Source: JADFNB01 sp036397455
Lineage (GTDB): Bacteria > Gemmatimonadota > Gemmatimonadetes > Gemmatimonadales > GWC2-71-9
Direction of reading: 5' to 3'
Assembly (NCBI GenBank): GCA_036397455.1
Contig: DASWIX010000076.1
Span: 62,001 to 126,000 of the forward strand
DNA: 64,000 bases
In this document: in pieces, positions 50,676-58,224 of the stretch
Layout: each line of letters opens with the position of its first letter
Position numbering within the stretch: the first letter of the stretch is position 1
Notes under the pieces: generated by a model
Databases searched by the model: none
What the model saw: only the letters and a program-made list of their open reading frames with translations
Told to the model about the DNA's origin: nothing
Program-made: the position numbers and the translations under genes

Positions 50676-51122
50676 TCAACGACAACGTGCCTGCGGATTC
50701 CCCGCCGCCGAGAGATCGATGTCGGACACGAGCCACCCCGAACCGGAGCGCACGACGGTGAACGGCACCGTCGGCGTGCACCCCTGGCGCACCAGGCGTA
50801 CTTGCACCACGCGTCGATCGGAGGTCATGCCGAGCGCGCTGGCGCTGGCCTCGAGCAACTCGTAGCTGTCGTGCACCAGGTAACTGCGAATGATCGTGAG
50901 TCGTTTCTCGAGCACCTCGCGATCCATGTACGAGACCGCCGGTCCGCGCTCGGTGCCCCACACCTCGCCCATCGCCACCAGACTGTTGGCGTTCACCGCG
51001 CTCATGAAGGCGCGCACCGCGGCTTCGGGCTGGACGGGAGCGGGGTAGTTCCTCGACCCCCCGCAGGAGCAGAGAAACAGGCCGAAGAGGCTTACTTTTG
51101 CGGTAGCACGAAGACGAGTCAC
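50676..51122 (-). CDS. Small lipoprotein of unknown function
   Basis: 148 residues from a GTG at 51122. The signal ends in FLCSCGG, giving a lipidated Cys near residue 18-20. The mature domain (AAVRAFMSAVNANSLVAMGEVW, then strands ending GSGWLVSDIDL) has an NTF2/DUF4878-like pattern; that is inference. It diverges from pdxJ with only 23 bases between starts, so pdxJ's promoter must lie partly inside this gene. Confidence 0.6.
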   Translation of the reverse strand: MTRLRATAKVSLFGLFLCSCGGSRNYPAPVQPEAAVRAFMSAVNANSLVAMGEVWGTERGPAVSYMDREVLEKRLTIIRSYLVHDSYELLEASASALGMTSDRRVVQVRLVRQGCTPTVPFTVVRSGSGWLVSDIDLSAAGNPQARCR

Positions 51123-51145
51123 GAAACCCGCGCAGAGAGGTACGG

Positions 51146-51913
51146 ATGAACGTAAGCCGTTCCCAAACCCCGGGCAAGCCGATCCCGCGGCTGTACGTCA
51201 ACGTCGATCATGTCGCGACGTTGCGACAGGCACGACGTGCCGTCGAACCGGACCCTGTGGAGGCCGCCGCTGCGAGCGAGCGCGGTGGGGCTGACGGCAT
51301 CACCGTGCACCTGCGTGAGGACCGCCGGCACATCCAGGATGATGACGTCGTGCGACTCCTCGGGTCCGTCCGGGGCGCGCTCAACCTGGAACTCGCCACC
51401 GCTTCCGACATCCTCGCGCTCGCCGCGTCGCTGCGACCGCATCAAGCCACGTTCGTGCCGGAACGGCGGGAAGAGATTACCACCGAAGGGGGGCTGCAGT
51501 TGGGCGCCGTCGGGGCGGCGGACCGGCACCTCGCGGACGCGGTGCGGCAACTGGTCGGCGCGGGGATCAGGGTGAGCCTGTTCATCGATCCGGATCCGGA
51601 CATGATGGCGGCGGCGGCGAGCCTGGGCGTGCAGGCGGTCGAGTTGCACACCGGTGCCTACGCCAACCGCCACCCGGACGCGGCACGCGCACTCGCCCGG
51701 TTGCGCGTGGCCGGCGAGCGTGCCAGGTCGCTCGGACTCGCCGTCCACGCGGGGCACGGCCTCACCTACCAGAATGTCACGCCGGTCGCCGCGATTCCCG
51801 AAATCGAGGAACTGAATATCGGCCACAGTATCGTGAGCCGTGCCGTCACAGTTGGCATGGAGCGGGCGGTGCGGGAAATGCGGGCGCTCATTGTCGAGGC
51901 CCGCGTTGACTAA
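51146..51913 (+). CDS. pdxJ: Pyridoxine 5'-phosphate synthase
   Basis: 255 residues. TIM-barrel signatures: RLYVNVDHVATLRQAR, GITVHLREDRRHIQDDDV, NLELATASDI, FVPERREEITTEGGL, ELHTGAYAN, VHAGHGL and ELNIGHSIVSRA. It condenses 3-amino-2-oxopropyl phosphate with deoxyxylulose phosphate in the last step of vitamin B6 ring formation. Length is normal. The start is an ATG after AGAGAGG. Confidence 0.96.
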   Translation: MNVSRSQTPGKPIPRLYVNVDHVATLRQARRAVEPDPVEAAAASERGGADGITVHLREDRRHIQDDDVVRLLGSVRGALNLELATASDILALAASLRPHQATFVPERREEITTEGGLQLGAVGAADRHLADAVRQLVGAGIRVSLFIDPDPDMMAAAASLGVQAVELHTGAYANRHPDAARALARLRVAGERARSLGLAVHAGHGLTYQNVTPVAAIPEIEELNIGHSIVSRAVTVGMERAVREMRALIVEARVD

Positions 51914-51961
51914 CCCTCGATGTTTTCATAGTTTAGCCTCGTCCTTCACCCCGTGGGGCCG

Positions 51962-53626
51962 ATGAATCAGCAGTTGGGGATGGCCGAATTCTTCGCCATG
52001 GAGGCGAGCGAATACCTCGAGCGGCTGGACACGCTCGTGTCCGCCACCGGCACACCCGACCCCGAGAAATTCCAGCGGTTGACGCGCGCGTTGCGCGGCG
52101 CGGCGCTCATGGCGAACCAGGAACCGATCGCCCATGCGGCCGGGGCATTGGAACAGTTGGCCCGCACCATTCGCGACGGGACTCGTCAGTGGGACGTGGC
52201 GACCCGGCAATTGTCGACCAGGGCGGTCGACGACCTGAAGGTCTTCGTGCGCCAGGTACGCAATTGGTCCGACGCGGATACCGCCAAGGCGGAGGAACTG
52301 GCCGCCGCGTTGGAAGCGGTGAGCGGGCGCCGGTCCCAGTCGATGCGGGCCCCCGTCGAGGGCGGACTCGACGCCGGGACGCGGGCCTTCATCGCCCGGG
52401 AGGGCGCGTCCGTGGCCAGCGCGCTGGACCGGGCGGCAACCGCTATCGCGCACCACCCGCAAGGACAGGATCCACTCCGCGGCGTGCTGGACGTGATGCA
52501 GCCGCTCCGCGGGCTGGCGAGCCTTGCGGATTTGCCGCCGATGCCGGACCTGTTGGAGGGAATCGAACGCGGTATCGCCGAAGCGCTCCGCGCGTCGACC
52601 GCGCCGGCCGGGGCGTCGGAAACGCTCGACGCCGCCGCCAAAGCGTTGTCCCAGGTGGCACGCGAGGTCGCCGCGGACGGCAAGGCCGAGTATGAATCCC
52701 TGGCGGTGCGCCAGTTCGCCACGATGCTCAGCCGGCTGCTCGGATTCGACCAGGCGGTGCCGTCGATCGAGTCGCTCTTCTTCGACGACGCCGGCCCGCA
52801 CATCGTGGAGCCGGGCGCGGCGCGCGGGAGCGCCGGTCCGATCGACAAGGTTCTCCTGGTGGCCCAGGGCGAACACCTCAAGGAGGTCGCGGACCAACTC
52901 ACTTCCGCCGCATCCCTGACCTCGCGCGAATTCCGCGTGCATGGTCTTGCGGGAACGATCCGGGTCCTCGAGGGCCTCGCGGGCTCACCTCCGGGAGATG
53001 CCACCGCCCGCTTGGCGCGCGCGCTCCGCGCCGCGATCGCGACCGGCGTGGCCGTGAACGACTGCGCGACGTTCTGCATGCATCTGCGCAACGCGAGCGC
53101 CGCCCTTGCCTCGGCATCGGCTTCGAGTGACCCCGAGTTCATCGGCTACATCAACGACGTCGCGGACGACATCGACGCCGGCGCCCCGGCGGTCCCCATC
53201 AGCGAACTCGCGCCCGAGGAGCCGGCGCGCTCACGGCCCGCTCCCCTCCCGGCCGCAGCCGCCCCCACGGCCGCCGCCGCACCACGCGACACCGGCGCGG
53301 AACCCAACGACCTGGTCGGCACGATGTTGCGCTACGAGCGGCTCAGGGACACCCTCGGCCCCGGCGACCCGTCCCTCGACGCGCTGGTCGCCGGACCGGT
53401 CACGGCGCCAGTACCAGCAGCCGCGGCCGTGGCGACACCGCTCGCGGCAGCCGAACAGGACATCGTCCCGATCACCGATCTGTGCTACCGTGGCGCCGCG
53501 GCGTTGCGCCGGGCCATGAGTCTGAGGGATCAGCTGTTGCAGGCCGCCGGCAGCTCGTCGGACGATGCGACCGAACTCATCCTGGAAGTCTTCGATCTCG
53601 TCGAAATCAGCCTCGAAACCACGTAG
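51962..53626 (+). CDS. Large HPt-like helical protein without an obvious phosphoacceptor His
   Basis: 554 residues from ATG 51962 (GTG 51953 is possible). The first ~120 residues have the HPt helix-bundle pattern of CheA-type proteins (EASEYLERLDTLVSATG, then RLTRALRGAALMANQEPIA), but where HxLKGxA is expected it reads RALRGAA, with no His. Two more helical bundles follow (residues ~125-250, ~270-400), a Pro/Ala-rich linker (~400-450) and a short C-terminal helix region. No kinase or CheW domain is attached. It may be a signalling scaffold that has lost phosphotransfer. The next gene overlaps its end by about 60 bases. Confidence 0.6.
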   Translation: MNQQLGMAEFFAMEASEYLERLDTLVSATGTPDPEKFQRLTRALRGAALMANQEPIAHAAGALEQLARTIRDGTRQWDVATRQLSTRAVDDLKVFVRQVRNWSDADTAKAEELAAALEAVSGRRSQSMRAPVEGGLDAGTRAFIAREGASVASALDRAATAIAHHPQGQDPLRGVLDVMQPLRGLASLADLPPMPDLLEGIERGIAEALRASTAPAGASETLDAAAKALSQVAREVAADGKAEYESLAVRQFATMLSRLLGFDQAVPSIESLFFDDAGPHIVEPGAARGSAGPIDKVLLVAQGEHLKEVADQLTSAASLTSREFRVHGLAGTIRVLEGLAGSPPGDATARLARALRAAIATGVAVNDCATFCMHLRNASAALASASASSDPEFIGYINDVADDIDAGAPAVPISELAPEEPARSRPAPLPAAAAPTAAAAPRDTGAEPNDLVGTMLRYERLRDTLGPGDPSLDALVAGPVTAPVPAAAAVATPLAAAEQDIVPITDLCYRGAAALRRAMSLRDQLLQAAGSSSDDATELILEVFDLVEISLETT

Positions 53627-54632
53627 CGCCGGCCCCGGCTGGACCGGGGTCGTCGGGATCGTGATCACGCTCGCCCTCCTCTGGTGGGCCATGCGCGACG
53701 TCCAGCTTGACGAGGTGCGCGGACATCTTGGGCGCGCCCATCTCGGGTGGTTCCTGCTCTCGATTACCGCGGCAACCCTCGCGTTCCCGCTTCGCACCGT
53801 GCGGTGGCGCTACCTGCTCCGGCTCGAGGGCGAAACGCTGCCGTTCGGCCCGCTGTGGCACGCCACCGCCATCGGGTTCATGGCCAACAACCTGTTGCCC
53901 GCGCGCGGGGGCGAGCCCGCGCGCGCGTTCGCGGCCAGCCGGTTTACGGGCGTGCGGTTTTCCACGGCGCTGGCTTCGATCGCGGTCGAGCGGATCCTCG
54001 ATGGCATCACGCTGGTCGCGATGTTGACCGTCGCGACGGCGGCCGCGGGATTCGAACCCCACGCGGCGGTCTTCGGTATTTCGATCGAACGGCTCGCTGC
54101 CTCGGGCGGCATCCTGTTCGGGGGGATGTTGGCGGCCGCGCTCGCCCTCGTGCAGTGGCCCGGACCGCTCATCCGACTCGCCCACCGAGCGCTCGGTCTG
54201 GTCCTCCAACCGGCGTGGACCGATCGGATCGCCGACGTGCTCGAGGGAATGGTGCAGGGCCTGGAGGCGCTCAAACAGCCACGCAAGTTCGCCGCGGCGG
54301 TCGCCTGGTCGATCGTCGTCTGGCTGGTAAGCGCCGCGTCGTTTTGGCTCGGCTTCAAGGCGTTCGGGATCGCGGTGCCGTGGAGCGCAGCCCTGCTGAT
54401 GCAGGCCGTCATCGCCTCCAGCGTCGCCATCCCGTCATCCCCCGGATTCTTCGGCGTCTTCGAAGCGGCGGCGAGGGAGTCGCTCGCGCTGTACGGCATC
54501 GCCGCCGGCACCGCGGTGTCGTTCGCCATCGGCTACCACATCGCCGGGTTTATCCCGATCACGGTGCTCGGGCTGCATGCACTCTGGCGGGGTGGGCTGA
54601 GGATGCGCGACCTGCGCGGGGACGCCGAGTGA
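53565..54632 (+). CDS. Flippase-like integral membrane protein (UPF0104/LPG synthase TM family)
   Basis: 355 residues with about eight helices. Family landmarks: LRTVRWRYLLR after helix 2, GFMANNLLPARGGEPARAF, and SSPGFFGVFEAAARESL near the end. Members move or modify lipid-linked molecules or lack known function; the soluble aminoacyl-transferase half of true MprF is absent. The start is uncertain: ATG 53565 overlaps the upstream gene by 62 bases, and the first downstream alternative in frame is a GTG inside helix 1. Its stop overlaps the ispE start (GTGA). Confidence 0.8.
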   Translation: MRPNSSWKSSISSKSASKPRSAGPGWTGVVGIVITLALLWWAMRDVQLDEVRGHLGRAHLGWFLLSITAATLAFPLRTVRWRYLLRLEGETLPFGPLWHATAIGFMANNLLPARGGEPARAFAASRFTGVRFSTALASIAVERILDGITLVAMLTVATAAAGFEPHAAVFGISIERLAASGGILFGGMLAAALALVQWPGPLIRLAHRALGLVLQPAWTDRIADVLEGMVQGLEALKQPRKFAAAVAWSIVVWLVSAASFWLGFKAFGIAVPWSAALLMQAVIASSVAIPSSPGFFGVFEAAARESLALYGIAAGTAVSFAIGYHIAGFIPITVLGLHALWRGGLRMRDLRGDAE

Positions 54633-55534
54633 GCGGCACCGTGCCGGATTCCGTCACCGTCCACGCGCACGCGAAGGTCAACCTGTTCTTGCGCGTCCTC
54701 GCCCGGGAGACGACCGGATACCACACGCTCGAAACGCTCTTCGCACTGCTCGACCTACACGACGTGCTGACGGTGGACCGGACGGCGCAGGGCATCGAGT
54801 TGGACGTGGTCGGACCGGATACGGGACCGGCGGACCGGAACCTGGCGTACCGCGCGGCCGCCGCCGTGCTCGAAGCGACCGGCGGCGCGTTCGGCGTACG
54901 CGTCCGCCTCGAAAAGCGCATCCCGCTGTCCGCGGGCCTGGGGGGAGGGTCGGCGGACGGGGCCGCCGCGCTGCACGCGGTCAACGCGTTGGCAAGGAAC
55001 GCGGTGCCGGCTCACGAGATCCTGCACATGGCCGCTAAACTGGGAAGCGACGTGCCGTTTCTCGCCGCCCGCACACCGATGGCGATGGCGTGGGGACACG
55101 GCGAGCGGCTGTTTCGGCTCGCGCCACCCGGGGCGGCACCGGTCCTGTTGCTCGTCCCGCCGTTCGGCATCAACACCGCCAAGGCCTACCAACTGCTCGA
55201 TGACCACCAACCCGCGCCACCGGTGCGCGGTCCGGTGGTATTCGACGAGGGGGCCTTTAGGTCCTGGGGTGGCATCGGGCGTCTCGGCGGAAACGACTTC
55301 GAGGTGCCGGTATTCGGCCGCGAACCCGCGTTGCGAGATCTGTTCGAGCGGTTATGTGCCACGAGGCCCTTGATGGCGCGGATGTCGGGCTCGGGCTCGG
55401 CGCTGTTTGGGATCTACAAGCACGAACGGGATCGGGACGCCGCCGCGGCCGAATGCAGTTCGCGGGATTGCGCGCTGATCGCCACCAGCACGATGGACAC
55501 GCCCGCCGCAGGGGCGCGTGCGGCACCCGTTTGA
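54629..55534 (+). CDS. ispE: 4-diphosphocytidyl-2-C-methyl-D-erythritol kinase
   Basis: 301 residues from a GTG at 54629 in a GTGA overlap. GHMP-kinase motifs: AHAKVNLFLRVLARETTGYH, the ATP loop PLSAGLGGGSADGAAAL and the C-terminal RMSGSGSALFGIY. It phosphorylates the 2-hydroxyl of CDP-methylerythritol in the non-mevalonate isoprenoid route. Its position just before tRNA-Gln, prs, rplY and pth repeats a gene order seen in many bacteria. Confidence 0.94.
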   Translation: MSGTVPDSVTVHAHAKVNLFLRVLARETTGYHTLETLFALLDLHDVLTVDRTAQGIELDVVGPDTGPADRNLAYRAAAAVLEATGGAFGVRVRLEKRIPLSAGLGGGSADGAAALHAVNALARNAVPAHEILHMAAKLGSDVPFLAARTPMAMAWGHGERLFRLAPPGAAPVLLLVPPFGINTAKAYQLLDDHQPAPPVRGPVVFDEGAFRSWGGIGRLGGNDFEVPVFGREPALRDLFERLCATRPLMARMSGSGSALFGIYKHERDRDAAAAECSSRDCALIATSTMDTPAAGARAAPV

Positions 55535-55568
55535 CCCCGTGAACGTGGCAGTCTAGCTTCCACGCCAC

Positions 55569-55639
55569 TGGCCCCTCGTCCAATGGCAGGACACCGGTCT
55601 TTGGATCCGGGAATCCAGGTTCGAATCCTGGGGGGCCAA
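55569..55639 (+). tRNA. tRNA-Gln(UUG)
   Basis: Acceptor TGGCCCC (55569-55575) pairs with GGGGCCA (55632-55638), discriminator A. The anticodon stem CCGGT/TCCGG with loop CTTTGGA holds TTG at 55601-55603; T arm CCAGG-TTCGAAT-CCTGG. Short variable region. The first pair is U1-A72, the bacterial glutamine identity pair. No CCA encoded. Confidence 0.93.
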
Positions 55640-55680
55640 CTCGCGACCAAGCCGCGCCCCCGCCCCTCAGCAGGGCACCG

Positions 55681-55980
55681 ATGAACCTTGTCATCACGCA
55701 TGACCCGAGCCGCCATCGCTTCGAAGCCGTCGTGGACGGGCTCGCGGCATTTCTCGAGTATCGGCCGGTCGGTCCGGACGAGCTCGATTTCGTGTCGACC
55801 TGGGTCGCCCCACCTCTCCGGAAACGGGGCGTCGGCCTTCTCCTCGTCGAGCATGCGCTGGGCTACGCGCGCGAGCGCGGGTATCGGGTGATCCCGAGCT
55901 GCTGGTTCGTGAGGGACGTCCTCGATGCGGCCGGCGAAGCCGCAAACCCGAGACTACCACCAACCCCATCTCATGACTAG
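55681..55980 (+). CDS. Small GNAT-type N-acetyltransferase (YjdJ-like)
   Basis: 99 residues. The pattern FEAVVDGLAAFLEYRPVG, then TWVAPPLRKRGVGLLLVEHAL matches the short GNAT group in which the acetyl-CoA pyrophosphate loop is RKRGVG, followed by RGYRVIPSCWFVRD. These minimal proteins bind acetyl-CoA but targets are unknown. It sits between tRNA-Gln and prs, 14 bases before the latter. Confidence 0.8.
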   Translation: MNLVITHDPSRHRFEAVVDGLAAFLEYRPVGPDELDFVSTWVAPPLRKRGVGLLLVEHALGYARERGYRVIPSCWFVRDVLDAAGEAANPRLPPTPSHD

Positions 55981-55994
55981 GTTTACGGGCTGTC

Positions 55995-56948
55995 ATGGCT
56001 GACATTTCGCTGTCGCAGAGCCAGATGCTTGTCCTCGCGGGGACCGGCAACCGGCTGCTGGCCGAAGAGATCGGCCAGTGCCTTGGCGAGCCGCTGTGTG
56101 CGGTGACGGTCAAACGGTTCTCCGACGGGGAGTTGTTTGTCCGCATCGACGAGAACGTGCGCGGGCGGGACGTCTTCATCATCCAGCCGACCAACCCGCC
56201 GGCCGAGAACGTGCTCGAGCTGTTGTTGTTGATCGATGCGGCGCGCCGGGCGAGTTCGGCGCGGATCACCGCGGTGGTGCCGTACTTCGGATACGCGCGG
56301 CAGGACCGCAAGGACCAGCCGCGCGTGGCGATCAGCGCGAAACTGATGGCGAACCTTCTGACCACGGCCGGCGCGGAACGCGTGTTGGGGATGGATTTCC
56401 ACCAGCACCAGATGCAGGGGTTTTTCGATATCCCGGTCGACCATTTGTACGCGTCGAAGGTGTTCGTGCAGTACTTCCGCCAGGTGCGGTTGCAGGACCC
56501 GGTGGTCGTGGCGCCGGACGTCGGGAGCGCGAAGATGGCCCGCGGCTTTGCCAAGCGGTTGGATGCGTCGCTCGCCATCATCGACAAGCGCCGGCCGTCG
56601 GCGAACGTCGCCGAGGTGGTCAACGTCGTCGGGGAAGTCGGCGGGCGAGACTGTCTCATCGTCGACGACATGATCGATACGGCGGGGACGATGACCGAGG
56701 CGATCCTGGCGCTGAGCCGGCTCGGGGCGCGTGACGTGTATTGTTGTGCGACCCACCCGCTGCTCTCGGGACCCGCGGTCGATCGCTTGATGGCGACACC
56801 GGTCAAGGAAGTCGTGGTCACGAATACGATTCAGTTGCCGGACGAGAAGCAGTTCGACCGGCTGCGAGTCCTGTCGATCGCGCCGTTGCTGGCGACGGCG
56901 ATTCGCAACACGCACAGCGACCAGTCCGTCAGTTCGCTGTTCGACTAA
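55995..56948 (+). CDS. prs: Ribose-phosphate pyrophosphokinase
   Basis: 317 residues, normal length. Signatures: KRFSDGELFVRIDENVRG, YFGYARQDRKDQPR, the PRPP-binding loop VDDMIDTAGTM and DKRRPSANVAEV. It makes PRPP from ribose 5-phosphate and ATP, for purines, pyrimidines, His, Trp and NAD. The neighbours rplY and pth keep the conserved prs-rplY-pth order. Confidence 0.96.
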   Translation: MADISLSQSQMLVLAGTGNRLLAEEIGQCLGEPLCAVTVKRFSDGELFVRIDENVRGRDVFIIQPTNPPAENVLELLLLIDAARRASSARITAVVPYFGYARQDRKDQPRVAISAKLMANLLTTAGAERVLGMDFHQHQMQGFFDIPVDHLYASKVFVQYFRQVRLQDPVVVAPDVGSAKMARGFAKRLDASLAIIDKRRPSANVAEVVNVVGEVGGRDCLIVDDMIDTAGTMTEAILALSRLGARDVYCCATHPLLSGPAVDRLMATPVKEVVVTNTIQLPDEKQFDRLRVLSIAPLLATAIRNTHSDQSVSSLFD

Positions 56949-56970
56949 CGCAGGCACGGGAAACGACATC

Positions 56971-57639
56971 ATGGCACAGGCAATCACCCTCGTGGCCGAA
57001 CCGCGGTCCGAGAAGGGCAAAGGCGCCGCGCGCCAGCTGCGGATGCGGGGACGCATTCCGGCGGTCATCTATGGCCACGGCCGCGATCCCGCGAAACTCT
57101 CCATCGCCGCGACCGACCTGGAAAAGGCCTTGGGCGGCGTGGCGGCCGAGTCGACGATCTTCGAACTCTCGATCGGCGGGAGCACCACCCAGGCGCTGAT
57201 CCGCGAGATCCAACGTCATCCGGTGCGGGCCAAGGTGCTCCATCTCGATTTCTACGAGATTCACGCCGGCGAAGTGCTCACCCTCGCGGTTCCCGTCTAT
57301 CTCGTCGGCGAACCCGACGGCGTGCGGAACGCCGGGGGCGTGTTGGATCAGGTGCTCCGCGAGATCGAGATCGAGGTACTTCCCAAGGACATTCCCGAAC
57401 GCATCGAAGTGGATGTCACCAACCTGAAGGTCGGCGACTCACTGCACGTGTCGGACATTCAGGTCCCGAACGCCGACGTGCTCACGGATCCGGAGTACAC
57501 GCTGTGCAGCGTCGTCCCGCCGCGCACCGAAGCCGAGCCCGTGGTGGCGGAGGAGGCCGAGGGGGTGGAGGTGGTCGAACCCGAGCTCATCCGGAAGCCC
57601 AAGGCCGAGGACGAGGAAGACTCCGGCGCCGAGGGCTAG
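56971..57639 (+). CDS. rplY: 50S ribosomal protein L25, TL5/Ctc long form
   Basis: 222 residues. The N-terminal 5S-rRNA-binding domain (RSEKGKGAARQLRMRGRIPAVIYG, then IQRHPVRAKVLHLDFYEI) is followed by the TL5 beta domain (VPVYLVGEPDGVRNAGGVL, EVLPKDIPERIEVDVTNL) and an acidic tail rich in Glu. The long form is also called Ctc, a general stress protein in Bacillus. It begins 22 bases after prs. Confidence 0.94.
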   Translation: MAQAITLVAEPRSEKGKGAARQLRMRGRIPAVIYGHGRDPAKLSIAATDLEKALGGVAAESTIFELSIGGSTTQALIREIQRHPVRAKVLHLDFYEIHAGEVLTLAVPVYLVGEPDGVRNAGGVLDQVLREIEIEVLPKDIPERIEVDVTNLKVGDSLHVSDIQVPNADVLTDPEYTLCSVVPPRTEAEPVVAEEAEGVEVVEPELIRKPKAEDEEDSGAEG

Positions 57640-57642
57640 GCC

Positions 57643-58224
57643 CTGCGTGTTCTGGTGGGGCTCGGGAACCCGGGCGCGGAGTACGCCGACACGCGTCACA
57701 ACGCCGGCTACCTGCTCGCCGATGCGCTCGCCGAGCGGTGGGGTCTCCCGCCGTTCCGCCGGGCGGGGCGCGTGCGGTATGCGGAAGGCGAGGTCGGCGG
57801 CCAGGCCGTCGCGATCCTCAAGCCACTCACGTTCGTGAACCGGAGCGGCGCGGCCATCACGCCGCTCCTCGCGGAACCGGGGTTCGACCCGGCTCGCGAC
57901 CTGTTGATCCTGGTCGATGAGGCGGCGCTGCCGATCGGCAGCTTCCGACTGCGCGCGCGCGGGACGGCCGGGGGACACAACGGGCTCAAGAGCGTGCAGG
58001 CCGCGTTGCGCTCCACGGAATACCCGCGCTTCCGGATCGGCGTCGGGCCGGAGCAACGAGACATCGAAGACCTCAGCGACTTCGTGCTGGGCCCGTTTAC
58101 CGACGACGAATGGCGCATCCTGGAGTCGCGGGTGCCCGACATGACGGACGCGGTCGACTGCTGGATCACGCATGGCATCGAGGAAGCCATGAACCGATAC
58201 AACCAACTGGGGAACGTCGAGTGA
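57643..58224 (+). CDS. pth: Peptidyl-tRNA hydrolase, probable non-ATG start
   Basis: 193 residues if translation starts at the CTG 57643, which gives LRVLVGLGNPG, the full first strand of the family. The first classical start in frame is GTG 57655, but that removes three to four residues of the core strand. Motifs: GLGNPG, the catalytic His in DTRHNAGYLLAD, Asp in ILVDEAALP and GGHNGLKSVQ. It releases peptides from prematurely dropped peptidyl-tRNA. It overlaps the hppA start (GTGA). Confidence 0.92.
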   Translation: MRVLVGLGNPGAEYADTRHNAGYLLADALAERWGLPPFRRAGRVRYAEGEVGGQAVAILKPLTFVNRSGAAITPLLAEPGFDPARDLLILVDEAALPIGSFRLRARGTAGGHNGLKSVQAALRSTEYPRFRIGVGPEQRDIEDLSDFVLGPFTDDEWRILESRVPDMTDAVDCWITHGIEEAMNRYNQLGNVE

